From NCBI GenBank assembly GCA_039707655.1, contig CM077664.1, positions 123,912,485-123,976,484 of the forward strand: a stretch of DNA of 64,000 nt, given 5' to 3'. The notes beneath the pieces are model-generated. The model did no database searches and was not told the DNA's origin. It saw only the letters and a list, made by a program, of their open reading frames with translations. The position numbers and the translations under genes are program-made. The stretch is from Elymus sibiricus (taxonomy: Eukaryota; Streptophyta; Magnoliopsida; Poales; Poaceae). The number at the start of each line of letters is the position of its first letter. Positions within the stretch are counted from its first letter, which is position 1. This document shows positions 10,945 to 23,371 of the stretch, piece after piece.

Positions 10945-13545
10945 TTGTTCGATGTAATGGACAAAAGGGCCACACTCCTATTGTGAATAGGATGTAAGTT
11001 ATGGATATTGATGATAGAATTGAACATCTATAACAGTGACGCTACTTGTCACAAGACTAAAATAACACCACATATGTGTGGCACTGCATTTAGTCACATT
11101 GGAGAAACCCACATGGAGAAATTCGATAGTGATGGATTTTGGAGTCATATGATTACGAATCATCTGACGCTTGCAACTTTCGTCCACATAGTGAAGTAAA
11201 CTAAAATACCGTTCACATGCCACAAAGAACGAGCAAAAAAATAATTGGAAATATGCATATTGATGTATGTAGTCCAATAAGTGTTGTTGCAAGTAGTGGA
11301 TTTATCTATCTTCAAGGGTGACTCAAGTAGATTTTTATATTTACTAATTGAGACATAAATCTGGATTTTTTGAAATGTTTCAAAAGATTTTCAGAATGAA
11401 GTAGAAATTATTGTAACAAGAAAATTATGTTTCTGCAATTACGAATTTAGTGAATGTCTGATGAGCTATAAAAAATATTTTATAGCTTGCACCTCCTAGA
11501 AACACTACTAAGAGTAGAGTGTTTTTGAGTAGATGTAATCAAGCTATGTATGACATGGTGTGATCAAAGATGACATTAATTGTTTTGCCAATATACTTTT
11601 TTATGTGATGCTTTAGAGACTGTGGCTTTTACACTAAAAGAGCGCCATCAAATTTATTGAAACAAGTGCTACTTTGTAGGTTATCCCAAATGGTTGGGTA
11701 TTCCTCTATCTCTACACCAAGGCAAAATTGTTTTTCTAGAGAGTGCAAAAATTTTGAAGAAAATGTTTTCTGCAAAAGAGTGAGTGGGAGGACAGTGCAA
11801 CTCGACAAGATTGCTGAATGTTCGTGATCTGGTCAAAGAAAAGAAACACTAGAAGTGATTCTAGAATTTCCTACCACGACTGATATGAAAAACTCTACAT
11901 GAGATGTAGAGACTACAGTCGAACTTGCAGCTGAACCATATAGGTTGAAAAAATTCGTACAGACCTTCGTGGTATGCAGACGAAATATTGTTGAACAAAC
12001 AATGAACCTATAATACACAGAGAAGCGTTGATGGGCCATGACTCCGGAATTGGCTATATGCCAATATAATCCGAGATAGTATCCATACACATAAAATCAA
12101 GTTTAGAACTTGATGGACCCTCTGAAAGACTTAGAGTCTAAAGTATAGTGATGGATCTATAGACCGACAAAGATAAAAATGTTTTATAATGTTTGACTTG
12201 TTACAAATAGTTTATGACAAGATCAAGAAGCTAATTATGACGAGATTGTCTCATCATAATAATACTTAAGTCAGTTCAGATTAAACTAGCAATTACTAAA
12301 TAGTTCTGTTATGAGATATAATAGATGGATGTCAAAATGATTCCCATGAGATGGAAATAGAACCAAGGTTGTATATTTGATATGGTCCAGGGTAATTTTG
12401 TCGATCCAGAGGATGCTAGTAAGTGTGCAATCTTCAAGAGATCCTATAGTGATCTGAAGCAAGCATAATGGAGTTGGAATCTTCGTCTTGATGAAATGGC
12501 CAAATAATTTGATTTCGTCGAGGAAAGCAAAGATGCTTGTATTTACAAGAAAGTAAGTGGGAGCATGATAATATTTCTAAACACTATATGTGCATGACAT
12601 ATTGTTGATTGGAAATTTCTTGACCCAGATTTAGACTTTATTGAAACTAGTTTTTCAGTAAAGTACTTAGGCAATATATAGTCCTGGTATTAGGCATGAT
12701 GATCTATGAAGATAGTAGTGTCTAATCAGGCTTAGCCAAAATACTTATTGACATAATACTAAAGCAGTTTAGTAAGAAAACCGCAAGAAGAGTTTCTTGT
12801 CAAAGTCACGTGGAAGGAGTTTTAAGCAAGAATCGGTGTCCTGAAACACTGATGAGCGAAATACATGATTTCAATCACTCTTGTGTTAAATATGTTCCAT
12901 GGTATGTAAACAACCAGATATGTCTAGTACTCCAAGTAAGTTGTGAGTAAAGTTACCAGAATGATCAAATTGTTGATCATAGGACAACAGTAAAATGTTG
13001 TTAAATGTCTCGCATACAGAGAAGATGAAGAGATTGTTGTAAGGAGTTACATCAATACATGCTCGTTGTAAGTAGTACTTCGATTAAAACTTCATTGATG
13101 CTCCAAGCGATTTTTGATTTCAATTTATGGTGGCACAGTAAGTTGGAATTGGTCCAAAAGATTACTGTGGTGCATTATATTGTAACTTTAGAAATAACAA
13201 TAGAGGGTGATGAATCAAAAGTTCATTCATGAGCTTGGTATGATTTTCAGATGATTGTGTAGATGGAACGCTCTTCTTAATAGTGGTTCCATAGCTCAGT
13301 TTAAGGAATCATAGGTCATGCCAGTGATTCAATACATACAAAGCTAGTTTCACACAAATTATGAATTTATGTGAAAGCATGATAGATGCATTGAAATGCA
13401 AATGATACACACTGATCTGATGATTGTCAGACTTGATAGGACGAAGTCTATACCACAAGCGAAGCATGCACTGACACCGGATTGCCATTGGTGTAAAAGT
13501 AAAAAAGTGCTAACTAGATTATTGACTCTAGTGCAAGTGGGAGAC
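10945..13545 (+). pseudogene. decayed Copia polyprotein (integrase, RT, RNase H)
   Basis: No frame is open for long, but plus-strand translation in pieces follows a Copia polyprotein. Around 11020-11200 it resembles the GAG-pre-integrase region. Around 12425-12620 it reads like Copia reverse transcriptase (KRSYSDLKQA, WNLRLDEMAK, FDFVEESKDACIYKKVSGS). Positions 12880-13350 resemble RNase H. The polypurine tract GTGCAAGTGGGAGAC immediately precedes the LTR at 13546. The 5' half of the element is missing; the left edge is the Gypsy LTR at 10944. Many stops and indels show an old copy. Confidence 0.7.
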
Positions 13546-14945
13546 TGTTGGAAATATGCCCTAGAGGCAATAATATTTGTATTATTATATTTCCGTATTC
13601 ATAATTAAAGATTTTATATTCTATGCTATAACTGCTATGATCCTGGAATATGCGATTCAGTGGAAAACTCATATGCACGTGTGGAATAATAAACGGTTAA
13701 ATAAAAGGTTCCGAGTCTTGTCTCTGGGACTAGCTCAAGTGTTGTTGGTGATCACGTTTTCTGGATCTTAGGATATCGTTAAGTGTAACGATAGTCCTAA
13801 AACAACATTGAGATTATGACGTTGGAAGAACGATCATATTGAGTCGATCCAAACTTGTTTGTTGTGAATTGGATTAATATCGTCTGTATTCAATTGTAAT
13901 AACATGGAGTGTTAACATGTGATCTTGCTCCTTAGACCATGAGAGTATCGTGGTTACTTCTTACTGTACAGTGGTCTTTGGGGTTGCTCAAACGTCACCT
14001 GTAACACAGTGATCATAACGACAACTTACAGGTTCATCAGAAAGTTTGACAAGTTGCCGGATAGCTCAAGAGTGGGATTTGCTCCTCCGACAATGGAGAG
14101 ATATTCTTAGGGCCCTCTCGGTGTGATAGCATCAATCATCGTCTGGCCAGACATAGGTGATTTTCTCACGGGAATGTCGGAACACAATAATGAGAAAGAA
14201 GAACAAAACCGGTAACGAGGATTTCGGTATAGTGAGCATGGTGATGACTCAGGATGATACCGATGCATCCCAGGTTTTGTGAAGTATCGCGAAGCAAAGG
14301 GAACATCACATGATAACCAAAGGTTCACTCGAATATCATTCGTGTGCTCACAGGGACCAATATGGACGTCCACGGTCCCGCTGTCGGTCATTGAACGAAC
14401 GATTTCGTTCATGTCTGTGAGTTACCGAACCTAGGGGGTCACAAGCTTAAGGCAATCACGTTCTTCTGAGTGTTAGTAGGACAGGAGTGATGAGAATATA
14501 TGTTTGTGGAATTGTTCCATTAATATTCAGAATAGTTTCGAGAGGATCCGGAAGCGTTTCGGAAATATATATATATAATGGCTGAAAATATTTAGAACAT
14601 TTTATATTTAATTCAAATATCAACGGGCCTAAAAAGGCCAAGAGGTGGAAGGCAACTTTGGCCAAAAAGGACGGTGAAGCACTGCCGGATTGTCAAGGTT
14701 GCACGCTTGCAACCAAGTAGAGAGGCTGTGCTTTCGGTCTTCGGTTCGAGGGACTGTTCGTGGGCGGTACGAGGGATCATTCATCGACGGTTCGAGGGAC
14801 TCCAAGTACGATCTACACCGACATGTTCATCTTCTGCTCCAACTCGGTGATGGTAACGATCGTGATCCCAACCAGTTATGCATCTTCATATTGATCTTGG
14901 GTGTGCGTAGTCGCAAAATTTTGTTTTCTACTACGTTTCCCAACA
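13546..14945 (+). mobile_element. 3' LTR of a Copia element (Angela/WIS/BARE-like)
   Basis: Starts TGTTGGAAATATGCCCTAGA just after the polypurine tract and ends CGTTTCCCAACA, a TGTTGG...CCAACA terminal pair. Length 1400. The start is the characteristic one of the Angela/WIS/BARE-type Copia families of Triticeae. Confidence 0.85.
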
Positions 14946-14974
14946 ACAACTATGTCAACGATTAGGCTTGAGAA

Positions 14975-15771
14975 GACTTAGTGTGTTGGGTTGGTCGAGT
15001 TTGTGCTTGGGTGCTGCGACTACATACTGTGCGCTGGGCGACTCCTTGCGCGTGATGGCCGTAGGCGACTTTGTTTGCCCCAGATTTGTCGATTTTGTGG
15101 GAGGTGGCGAGCGATTATGTATTGGGGTTTGGGCGACTCCATGCTGGATTAGGAGTGATGCTGGGTTGGTCGAGTTTGCGCCTCGGTGTGGTGACTATAT
15201 ATTGGGGCGGTGGATGACTCCTTGCACACGATAGCCGTGGGCGACTTAGTTCACCCCCTTTGGTCAATTTTGTGGGAGGTGGCGGGCAGCTATCTTATTG
15301 GGGTTTGGACGACTCCGTCAAGAATTACACTTGGGGCGACATAGTGTGTTGGGTTGGTTGAGTTTCATGCTTGGGTGCAGCGACTACATACCGTGTGGTG
15401 GACGACTCCTTGCGCGCGGTAGCCATAGGTGACTTAGTTCGACCCCCGGTTCGTCGATTTTGTGGGAGGTGACGGGCGACTATGTGTTGGGGTTTGGGCG
15501 ACTTAGTGTGTTGGGTTGGTTGAGTTTGTTCTTGGGTGTGGCAACTATATACTGGGGCGGTGGACGACTCCTTACACGCGATGGTCGTAGGTGACTTAGT
15601 TCGCTCTGGGTAATTCGATTTTGTAGGGGGCACAACGACTATGTATTGGGGTTTGGGCGACTCCATCGTGGATCGAGTGAGGCGACTTAATGTGTTGGGT
15701 TGATCGAGTTTGTGCTCGGGTGCGACGTATACTATGGCGGTGGGTGACTCCTTGCACGTGATAGTCGTTGG
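14975..15771 (+). repeat. ~185-bp tandem repeat array, left part
   Basis: The word GTGTGTTGGGTTGGT(C/T)GAGTTT (or a close variant) recurs near 14981, 15157, 15345, 15507 and 15690. Each unit also has a block like GGCGACTCCTTGCGC, one like TCGATTTTGTGGGAGGTGGCGGGC and one like TATTGGGGTTTGGGCGACTCC. Spacing is 160-190 bases. The array stops at 15771 where a retrotransposon is inserted and resumes at 23372. Confidence 0.8.
15767..15771. repeat. left target-site duplication GTTGG
   Basis: GTTGG here and at 23367-23371 flank the complete element 15772-23366 exactly. Confidence 0.9.
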
Positions 15772-17285
15772 TGATAACCCACAAGTATAGGGGATCAATT
15801 GTAGCTTTTTTGATAAATAAGAGTGTCGAACCCAACGAGGAGCTAAAGGTAGAATTAATGTTCCCTTCAAGTTCTATCGACCACCGATACAACTCTACGC
15901 GCACTTAACGTTCGCTTTACCTAGAACAAGTATGAAACTATTTTGTAGGTGATAGGATAGGTTTGCAAGAATAAAACTAGAAGTACTTTACGAGAATAAA
16001 ACTACGAGTAATTTGCAAGATAATAAAAGTTAGTTGTTTAGTAGAAAGCTTTTGTAACACAAGAGAATGATTTGTCCCTAGGCAATCGATAACTAGACCG
16101 GTAATCATTGTTGCAATTTTATATGAGGGAGAGGCATGAGCTAACATACTTTCCGTACTTGGATTATATGCACTTATGATTGGAACTCTAGCAAGCATCC
16201 GCAACTACCAAAGATCATTAAGGTAAAACCCAACCATAGCATTAAGTATCAAGTCCCCTTTACTCCCATACGCAACAACCCCCTTACTCGGGTGTAAGCT
16301 TCTGTCACTCTAGCCGCCCACCATAAGAGAATTATGAACGTATTGCAAACCCTACAGCGGGAACCCCTCATGCTTGCGTGACACAGAGGGCACCATAGGA
16401 CAGCACCCAAAAAAACATACGACTCAAACAAATCACGATCATCAATCAACCCATAGGACAAAACGAATCTACTCAAACATCATAGGATGGCCACAAATCA
16501 TTGGATAATAATATGTAGCATTAAGCGCCATGTTTAAGTAGAGATTACAGCGGGGAGAAGAGGTTTTACACCGCTGCATATAGGGGGAGAGAGTTGGTGG
16601 TGACGGCGGCGAAGTTGTTGGTGTAGATCGCCGTCACGATGATTGCCCCGGCGGCGTTCCGGCGCCACCGGGAGAGAGGGGGAGAGAGCCCCCCTCCTTA
16701 TTCTTCTTGCTTGGCCTCCCCCCTATATGGGAGGAGGTTTTCCCCTCTGGTCCTTGGTATCCATGGCAGCGGAGGAGCCCCTCCTAGATTGGATCTCTCT
16801 CTCTGTTCTCTTCTGTTTCGCGTTCCTGGTTTCTGACCTTTCACCGTTTCTTAAATTCCCGGAGATCCGTAACTCCGATTGCGCTGAAATTTTAAAACGA
16901 TTTTTTTCCGGATATTAGCTTCCTTGCACCCAAAGAAGAGCACCAACCGACCTACAAGGGCCTCACAAGGCACCACGGCGCGCCGGGCCCCCCTGGCGCG
17001 CCATGGTGCCTCGTGGGGCCCACGAGCACCGCCTTGCATTGATTCCACCTCCCAAAAATCACATATATTCCAAACTAATTCTCCATAAAATTTTATTGTA
17101 TTTGGACTTCGTTTGATATGGATATTCTGCGAAACAAAAAACATGCAACAAACAGGAACTGGCACTGGGCACTGGATCAATATGTTAGTCCCAAAAATAA
17201 TATAAAATGTTGCCAAAAATATATGAAAGTTGTAGAATATTGGCATGAAACAATCAAAAATTATAGATACGATGGAGACGTATCA
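15772..17285 (-). mobile_element. 3' LTR of the non-autonomous element
   Basis: Starts TGATAACCCACAAGTATAGG, ends GGAGACGTATCA; 1514 bp. It contains a near-perfect 16-bp inverted repeat (GGCACCACGGCGCGCC facing GGCGCGCCATGGTGCC) at about 16969-17010. Confidence 0.92.
16969..17010. repeat. GC-rich LTR hairpin
   Basis: Arms GGCACCACGGCGCGCC and GGCGCGCCATGGTGCC pair at 15 of 16 positions around a short C-rich loop. The same hairpin is in the partner LTR at about 23051-23091. Confidence 0.75.
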
Positions 17286-17301
17286 GCATCCCCAAGCTTA
17301 A
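17286..17301 (-). promoter_or_regulatory. polypurine tract
   Basis: Minus-strand TTAAGCTTGGGGATGC directly before the 3' LTR start TGATACG. It is the expected primer site for plus-strand DNA synthesis. Confidence 0.7.
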
Positions 17302-20300
17302 TTCCTGCTCGTCCTCGAGTAAGTAAATGATAAAAAAGATAATTTTTGATGTGGAATGCCACCTAGCATAATCTTGATCATGTAATCTAATCATGGCATG
17401 AATATTAAGACACGAGTGATTCAAAGCAATAGTCTATAATTTGATATAAACACATCAATACTCAGGGATCACAACAAATAATCATGTCTTTCAAAATATC
17501 AATGCTAAAGAACGTTATCCCTACAAAATCATATAGCCTTGTCATGCTCCATCTTCTTAACACAAAGTATTTATCATGTACTACCCCGGTGTCTGCCAAG
17601 CAATTGGTTCATACTTTTTAACGCGCTTCAGCCTTTTCAACCCCCACGCAATACATGAGCGCAAGCCATGGATATAGCACTATGGGTGGAATAGAATGCG
17701 GTGGTAGAGATTAATATGGAGAAGACAAAAAAAGGAAGAAAGTCTCATATCGACGAGGCTAATCAATGGGCTATGGAGATGCCCATCAATTGATGTCAAT
17801 ACGAGGAGTGGTGATTGCCATGCAACGGATGCACTAAGAGCTATAAGTGTATGAAAGCTCAAACTGAAAACTAAGTGGGTGTGCATCCAACTTGCTTGCT
17901 CAAGACCTCGGGCAATTGAGGAAGCCCATCATCAGAATATACAAGCCAAGTTCTATAATGAAAATTCCCACTAGTGTATGAAACTGAAAGCATAGGAGAC
18001 TCTCTATATGAAAAACATGGTGCTACTCTGAAGCACAAGTGTGGTAAAGGATAGTAAACTTGCCCCTTCTCTCTTTTTCTCTCATTTCATTTCATTTTTT
18101 TTGTTTTCTCTTTTTTTCTCTTTTTTTTTCTTTTTTTTCTTTTTTTTCTTGGGCTCTTTTTGGCCTCACTTTTTTATTTTTATTTTATTTTGTCCGAAGT
18201 CTCATCCCGACTTGTGGGGGAATCATAGTCTCCATCATCCTTTCCTCACTGGGACAATGCTCTAATAATGAATAATGATGATCATCACACTTCTATTTAC
18301 TTGCAACTCAAAAAATTACAATCTCGATACTAGAACAAAGTATGACTCTATATGAATGCCTCTGGCAGTGTACCAGGATGTGCAATGATCTAGCGTAGCA
18401 AAGATATCAAAAAACGGACAAGCCATGAAAATATCATGCTAGCTATCTTACGATCATGCAAAGCAATATGACAATGAATGCTCAAGTCATGTATATGATG
18501 ATGATGGAAGTTGCATGGCAATATATCTCGGAATGGATATGGAAATGCCATAATAGGTAGGTATGGTGGCTATTTTGAGGAAGATATAAGGAGGCTTATG
18601 TGTGATAGAGCGTATCATATCACGGGGTTTGGATGCACCGGCGAAGTTTGCACCGACTCTCGAGGTGAGAAAGGGCAATGCACGGTACTGAAGAGGCTAG
18701 CAAATTGCGGAAGGGTGAGAGTGCGCATAATCCATGGACTCACATTAGTCATAAAGAACTCACATACTTATTGCGAAAGTTTATTAGCCCTCGAAGCAAA
18801 GTACTACTACGCATGCCCCTAGGGGGGAGGTTGGTAGGAGTTAACCATCGCGTGCCCCCGACCTCCACGCAAAGGAAGACAATCAATAATAAATCATGCT
18901 CCAACTTCTTAGCATAACGAGAGACTATACGTGCATGCTTCGGGAATCACAAACCTTAACACCAATATTCTTACTAAAACACAATCATTTACTAGTACCT
19001 CCCACATATTACCATCTCTATATCGCAAAACTATTGCAAGGAATCAAACATATCATATTCAATGATCTACAAGTTTTATGTTGGATTTTATGACTAATCA
19101 TGTGAATGACCAATTCCTGTTGACTCTCTAAATAGATATAAGTGAAGCAAGAGAGTTTAATTCTTTCTATAAAAGACCACACTCTAATAAATATAAGTGA
19201 AGCAAAAGAGCATTCTACAAATAACAGTTTTCTATATGAAGAGAAACAGGCATCCAAACTTCAAATGATATAAGTGAAGCACATGAAGCATTCTATAAAG
19301 CCATACTCAAAAGATATAAGTGAAGTGCAAAGAACATTCTATAAATCAACCAAGGATTATCTCATACCAGCATGGTGCATTTATTAAAAGAAAAAGAAAA
19401 GGCACACGACACTCCAAGAATTTACGCATATCATGTGAACAAAACAAAAACCGAGACATACCGATAATTGTTGAATAAAGATGGGATGCCTTCCGGGGCA
19501 TCCCCAAGCTTAGACGCTTGAGTCTCCTTGAATATTTACTTGGGGTGCCTTGGGCATCCCCAAGCTTGAGCTCTTGCCTCTCCTCATTCTTCTCATATCA
19601 ATACCTCCTCGATCTTTGAACACTTCATCCACACAAAACTTAACAAAACCTTCGTGAGATCCGTTAGTATAATAAAGCAAATCACTACTTTAAGTACTGT
19701 TGCAAATCCATTCATATTTTATTTTTGCATTATACCTACTGTATTCTAACTTCTCCATGGCTTATACCTTCTGATACAATCCATAGTTTTATCAAAACAA
19801 GCAAAACAATGCATCAAAAACAGAATCTGTCAAAAACAGAACAGTCTGTAGTAATCTGAATATTGACCATACTTCTGTAACTCCAAAAATTCTGAAAAAT
19901 TAGGAAAAAATAAAAAAATTGCATAGAAGTACTTTGTAAAAATTTCAGAATTTTTGCAGGTTCCAGTAAAAAATGTAAATTCACGCACTACAGGAAAAGT
20001 TTCTGTTTTTGCACCGCACATACCAAACAAGCAATTTAAACATCCTAACGGTAAATCTTGGCACATTATTTTTATAATACAATGGATTTGTACAAGGGGA
20101 TAATTATTTTTGTTGAAAATTTTCTGTAATTCAAGATTCACAAAGTTTCCATGGGCATGAACAAAGTTCAAGGAGCTCCCCCACTTCAACGGTGCTCGTC
20201 TTTCTTACTTTCACTTTCCTTTTTGAAAAGTTTTAGGTTCCCCTCTATATTTTTTTTGTTTTTAATCTTTTCAAAAGCACTAAACAGAAATAAATGACTC

Positions 20301-20367
20301 TCTAAAACTTCCGGGTTGTCTCCCTGGCAGCGCTTTCTTTAAAGCCATTAAGCTAGGCATAAAGTGC
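17302..20367 (-). other. noncoding interior of the non-autonomous element
   Basis: Three kilobases without a credible coding frame. It includes a poly-T-rich tract (18068-18190), and two GCATCCCCAAGCTT words (19498-19511, 19554-19567) that repeat the polypurine tract sequence. Confidence 0.6.
19130..19345 (+). repeat. four-copy ATATAAGTGAAGCA repeat
   Basis: (A/G)ATATAAGTGAAG recurs near 19134, 19192, 19268 and 19314, mostly followed by an AAGAGCATTCTATAAA-like word. Units are about 45-75 bp. Lies in the noncoding interior of the element. Confidence 0.6.
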
Positions 20368-21717
20368 TCAAGTAATCGATCCACCCGGATCCCAAGGTAC
20401 ATCAAAGCCAATTTTAATTAACAATGATTTGTAATTTAGTAGTGAGCACAAAGCAACATATATCATGCAATGACGAAGTCTAACTCTCTTCCTATGCATC
20501 GGCATGTCATAAAAGAACAATTCTTGCACATCAACTAAAGGCCAATGCATAGTATAAACAATTTCTTGCAATTTTATCGTATTGGAAACATAGAGAGGTA
20601 GAGATGTTGTTCCTCTCTCATAATAATTGCAAGTAGGAGCAGCAAGCACATGCATATTATATCCATCAAAATGATCATGTGCAATAGTAAAACGCAACCC
20701 ATCAATATAATCCTTAATAAGCACAAACTTCTCCGATATAGTGTAGTTGGGAGAATTCAAAAAGATAATAGGACTATCATGTGTGGGTGCAATAGCAACA
20801 ATTTCATGTTTAACATAAGGAATTATAGCAAGTTCATCTCCATAAGCATCATTCAAATTGGCATCATGGCCACAAGCATAGCAAGCATCAATTTCATCAA
20901 AAAGGGATATTTCAAGCAAATCAACGGGATCATAGCAATTATCATAGCATTCATCCTTCGGTAAGCACGAAGGGAAATTAAACAATGTATGAGATAAAGA
21001 GTTACTCTCATCAGAAGTTGGGCATGGGTGATCAATCCGCTCTTCCTCCTTTTGTTCTTCGCTCTCCTCCTCAATTTTTTCATCTAATGAGCTCACAGTG
21101 TCATCATTTTCTTCTTCCATAGGAGCCTGCAAAATATTAGTCTCTTCCTGGACAGCGGAGACTTTCTCAATAAATTGATCAATATAGGCATTGTATTCAT
21201 AATTCTCATAGCAATATTTAAGTATAGCAAAATTTTCAGATCGGTAAATAGCATCATCATAATTTTCATACTTTTCAAACAAAGATTCAATTTCATAAGC
21301 ACCCTTAAAAGCAACAAATTCTTCTATTTGTTCCACATCATAGTAATCATATGTACCATTAGCATAAGAAGCTAAGGTTTCATTATAATTAAATTCACAT
21401 GAAAAGGGAAGGTGTGGAGCCTTCATCCTAGAGCAGCAAGTATAATCACATCTTAAGCATAAATTCCGAGCATACCAATGCAAATAATAAATTTGATCCC
21501 ATAAGAGTTTCCCTTTTTGAGACAAGCGATAATCCCTAAAGTATTCCCGTTGATCCAAAGTAACTCCCATTATCAAGTTGAATGGAGTTTTATCAGGATT
21601 ATCAAAGTAGTATGTAATGTTTTCCACATAACGAGCATCGAGGGTTTTAGGAGGTTCCCCATCTCCATGAGTAGCAAGTACAACTAATTTTTTTGGTGTT
21701 TCGTGTTCCATATCCAT
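20368..21717 (-). CDS. intact 449-aa ORF of the non-autonomous retrotransposon, function unknown
   Basis: An uninterrupted ATG-to-stop frame about 95 bases inside the primer-binding site, the usual gag position. I recognise no gag, protease, RT or integrase motif. Residues 1-120 contain a basic/aromatic part (YFDNPDKTPFNLIMG, QKGKLLWDQIYYLHWYARN) and a Cys cluster (LCLRCDYTCCSRMK). Residues ~120-245 are Tyr/Glu-rich and strongly acidic (EEESEEQKEEE). The C-terminal third has CYACGHDAN and a hydrophobic end (YVALCSLLNYKSLLIK). No signal peptide is evident. The frame has stayed open although the LTRs differ by about 4%, which may mean selection or chance. It could help packaging in trans, but this is a guess. 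Confidence 0.7.
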   Translation of the reverse strand: MDMEHETPKKLVVLATHGDGEPPKTLDARYVENITYYFDNPDKTPFNLIMGVTLDQREYFRDYRLSQKGKLLWDQIYYLHWYARNLCLRCDYTCCSRMKAPHLPFSCEFNYNETLASYANGTYDYYDVEQIEEFVAFKGAYEIESLFEKYENYDDAIYRSENFAILKYCYENYEYNAYIDQFIEKVSAVQEETNILQAPMEEENDDTVSSLDEKIEEESEEQKEEERIDHPCPTSDESNSLSHTLFNFPSCLPKDECYDNCYDPVDLLEISLFDEIDACYACGHDANLNDAYGDELAIIPYVKHEIVAIAPTHDSPIIFLNSPNYTISEKFVLIKDYIDGLRFTIAHDHFDGYNMHVLAAPTCNYYERGTTSLPLYVSNTIKLQEIVYTMHWPLVDVQELFFYDMPMHRKRVRLRHCMIYVALCSLLNYKSLLIKIGFDVPWDPGGSIT

Positions 21718-21811
21718 AACTAAAGATATAAAACAACTTAGAACAGAAAATAAAATCTATTTAGAGATAAAGCAAACAAGCACACACGAGAATATCAACC
21801 CCACGCTATTG

Positions 21812-21830
21812 CTCCCCGGCAACGGTGCCA
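21812..21830 (-). promoter_or_regulatory. primer-binding site of the non-autonomous element
   Basis: Minus-strand TGGCACCGTTGCCGGGGAG, 11 bases inside the 5' LTR, one base different from the site at 9508-9526. Confidence 0.85.
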
Positions 21831-21841
21831 GAAAAAGGTCT

Positions 21842-23366
21842 TGATAACCCACAAGTATAGGGGATCAATTGTAGCTTTTTCGATAAATAAGAGTGTCGAA
21901 CCCAATGAGGAGCTAAACGTAGAATTAATATTCCCTTCAAGTTCTATCGACCACCGATACAATTCTACGCGCACTTAACGTTCGCTTTACCTAGAACAAG
22001 TATGAAACTATTTTGTAGGTGATAGGATAGGTTTGCAAGAATAAAACTACAAGTACTTTGAGAGAATAAAACTATGAGTAATTTGTAAGATAATAAAATT
22101 TAGTTGTTTAGTAGAAAGCTTTTGTAACACAAGAGAATGATTTGTCCCTAGGCAATCGATAACTAGACCGGTAATCATTGTTGTAATTTTATATGAGGGA
22201 GAGGCATGAGCTAACATACTTTCCGTACTTGGATCATATGCACTTATGATTGGAACTCTAGCAAGCATCCGCAACTACCAAAGATCATTAAGGTAAAACC
22301 CAACCATAGCATTAAGTATCAAGTCCCCTTTACTCCCATAGGCAACAACCCCCTTACTCGGGTGTAAGCTTATGTCACTCTAGCCGCCCACCATAAGAAA
22401 ATTATGAACGTATTGCAAACCCTACAGCGGGAACCCCTCACGCTTGCGTGACACGGAGGGCACCATAGGACAACACCAAAATAAAACATACAACTCAAAC
22501 CAATCACGATCATCAATCAACCCATAGGACAAAATGAATCTACTCAAACATCATAGGATGGCCACAAATCATTGGATAATAATATGTAGCATTAAGCGCC
22601 ATGTTTAAGTAGAGATTACAGCGGGGAGAAGAGGTTTTACACCGATGTATAGAGGGGGAGAGAGAGTTGGTGGTGACGGCGGCGAAGTTGTTGGTGTAGA
22701 TCGCCATCACGATGATTGCCCCGGTGGCGTTCCGGCGCCACCGGGAGAGAGGGGGAGAGAGCCCCCCTCCTTCCTCTTCTTGCTTGGCCTCCCCCCTAGA
22801 TGGCAGGAGGTTTTCCCCTCTGGTCCTTGGTCTCCATGGCGGGGAAGGGGCAGGAGCCCCTCCTAGATTTGATCTCTCTCTCTCTGTTCTCTTCTGTTTC
22901 GCGTTCCTTGTTTCTGGCCTTTCACCGTTTCTTAAATTCCCAGAGATCCGTAACTCCGATTGCGCTGAAATTTTTACAAGATTTTTTTCCGGATATTAGC
23001 TTCCTTGTGCCCGAAGAAGAGCACCAACCGACCTACGAGGGCCTCACGAGGCACCACGGCGCGCCGGGCCCCCCTGGCGCGCCCTGGTGCCTCGTGGGGC
23101 CCACGAGCACCGCCTTGCATTGATTCCACCTCCCAAAAATCACATATATTCCAAAATAATTCTCCGTAAATTTTTATTGCATTTGGACTTCGTTTGATAT
23201 GGATATTCTGTGAAACAAAAAACATGCAACAAACAGGAACTGGCACTGGGCACTGGGTCAATATGTTAGTCCCAAAAATAATATAAAATGTTGCCAAAAA
23301 TATATGAAAGTTGTAGAATATTGGCATGAAACAATCATAAATTATAGATACGACAGAGACGTATCA
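21842..23366 (-). mobile_element. 5' LTR of the non-autonomous element
   Basis: TGATAACCC...GAGACGTATCA, 1525 bp, collinear with 15772-17285. GC-rich hairpin at about 23051-23091. Confidence 0.92.
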
Positions 23367-23371
23367 GTTGG
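23367..23371. repeat. right target-site duplication GTTGG
   Basis: Matches 15767-15771. Confidence 0.9.

Larger units (their letters stand above)
15772..23366 (-). mobile_element. complete non-autonomous Gypsy-type LTR retrotransposon
   Basis: 7595 bp, minus strand: 5' LTR 23366-21842, primer-binding site 21830-21812, a single ORF 21717-20368, a ~3-kb noncoding region, a purine-rich tract next to 17285, and 3' LTR 17285-15772. Perfect 5-bp target duplication GTTGG on both sides. There is no gag, protease, RT, RNase H or integrase, so it must have been mobilised in trans, presumably by a related Athila-group element sharing LTR ends and primer site. The LTRs differ at roughly 60-65 sites over 1.5 kb by eye (about 4%). 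It is inserted in the 185-bp tandem array. Confidence 0.92.

Noticed and set aside
18041..18275. Phe-rich ORFs
   Set aside because: Products of a poly-T tract in the noncoding interior of a retrotransposon.
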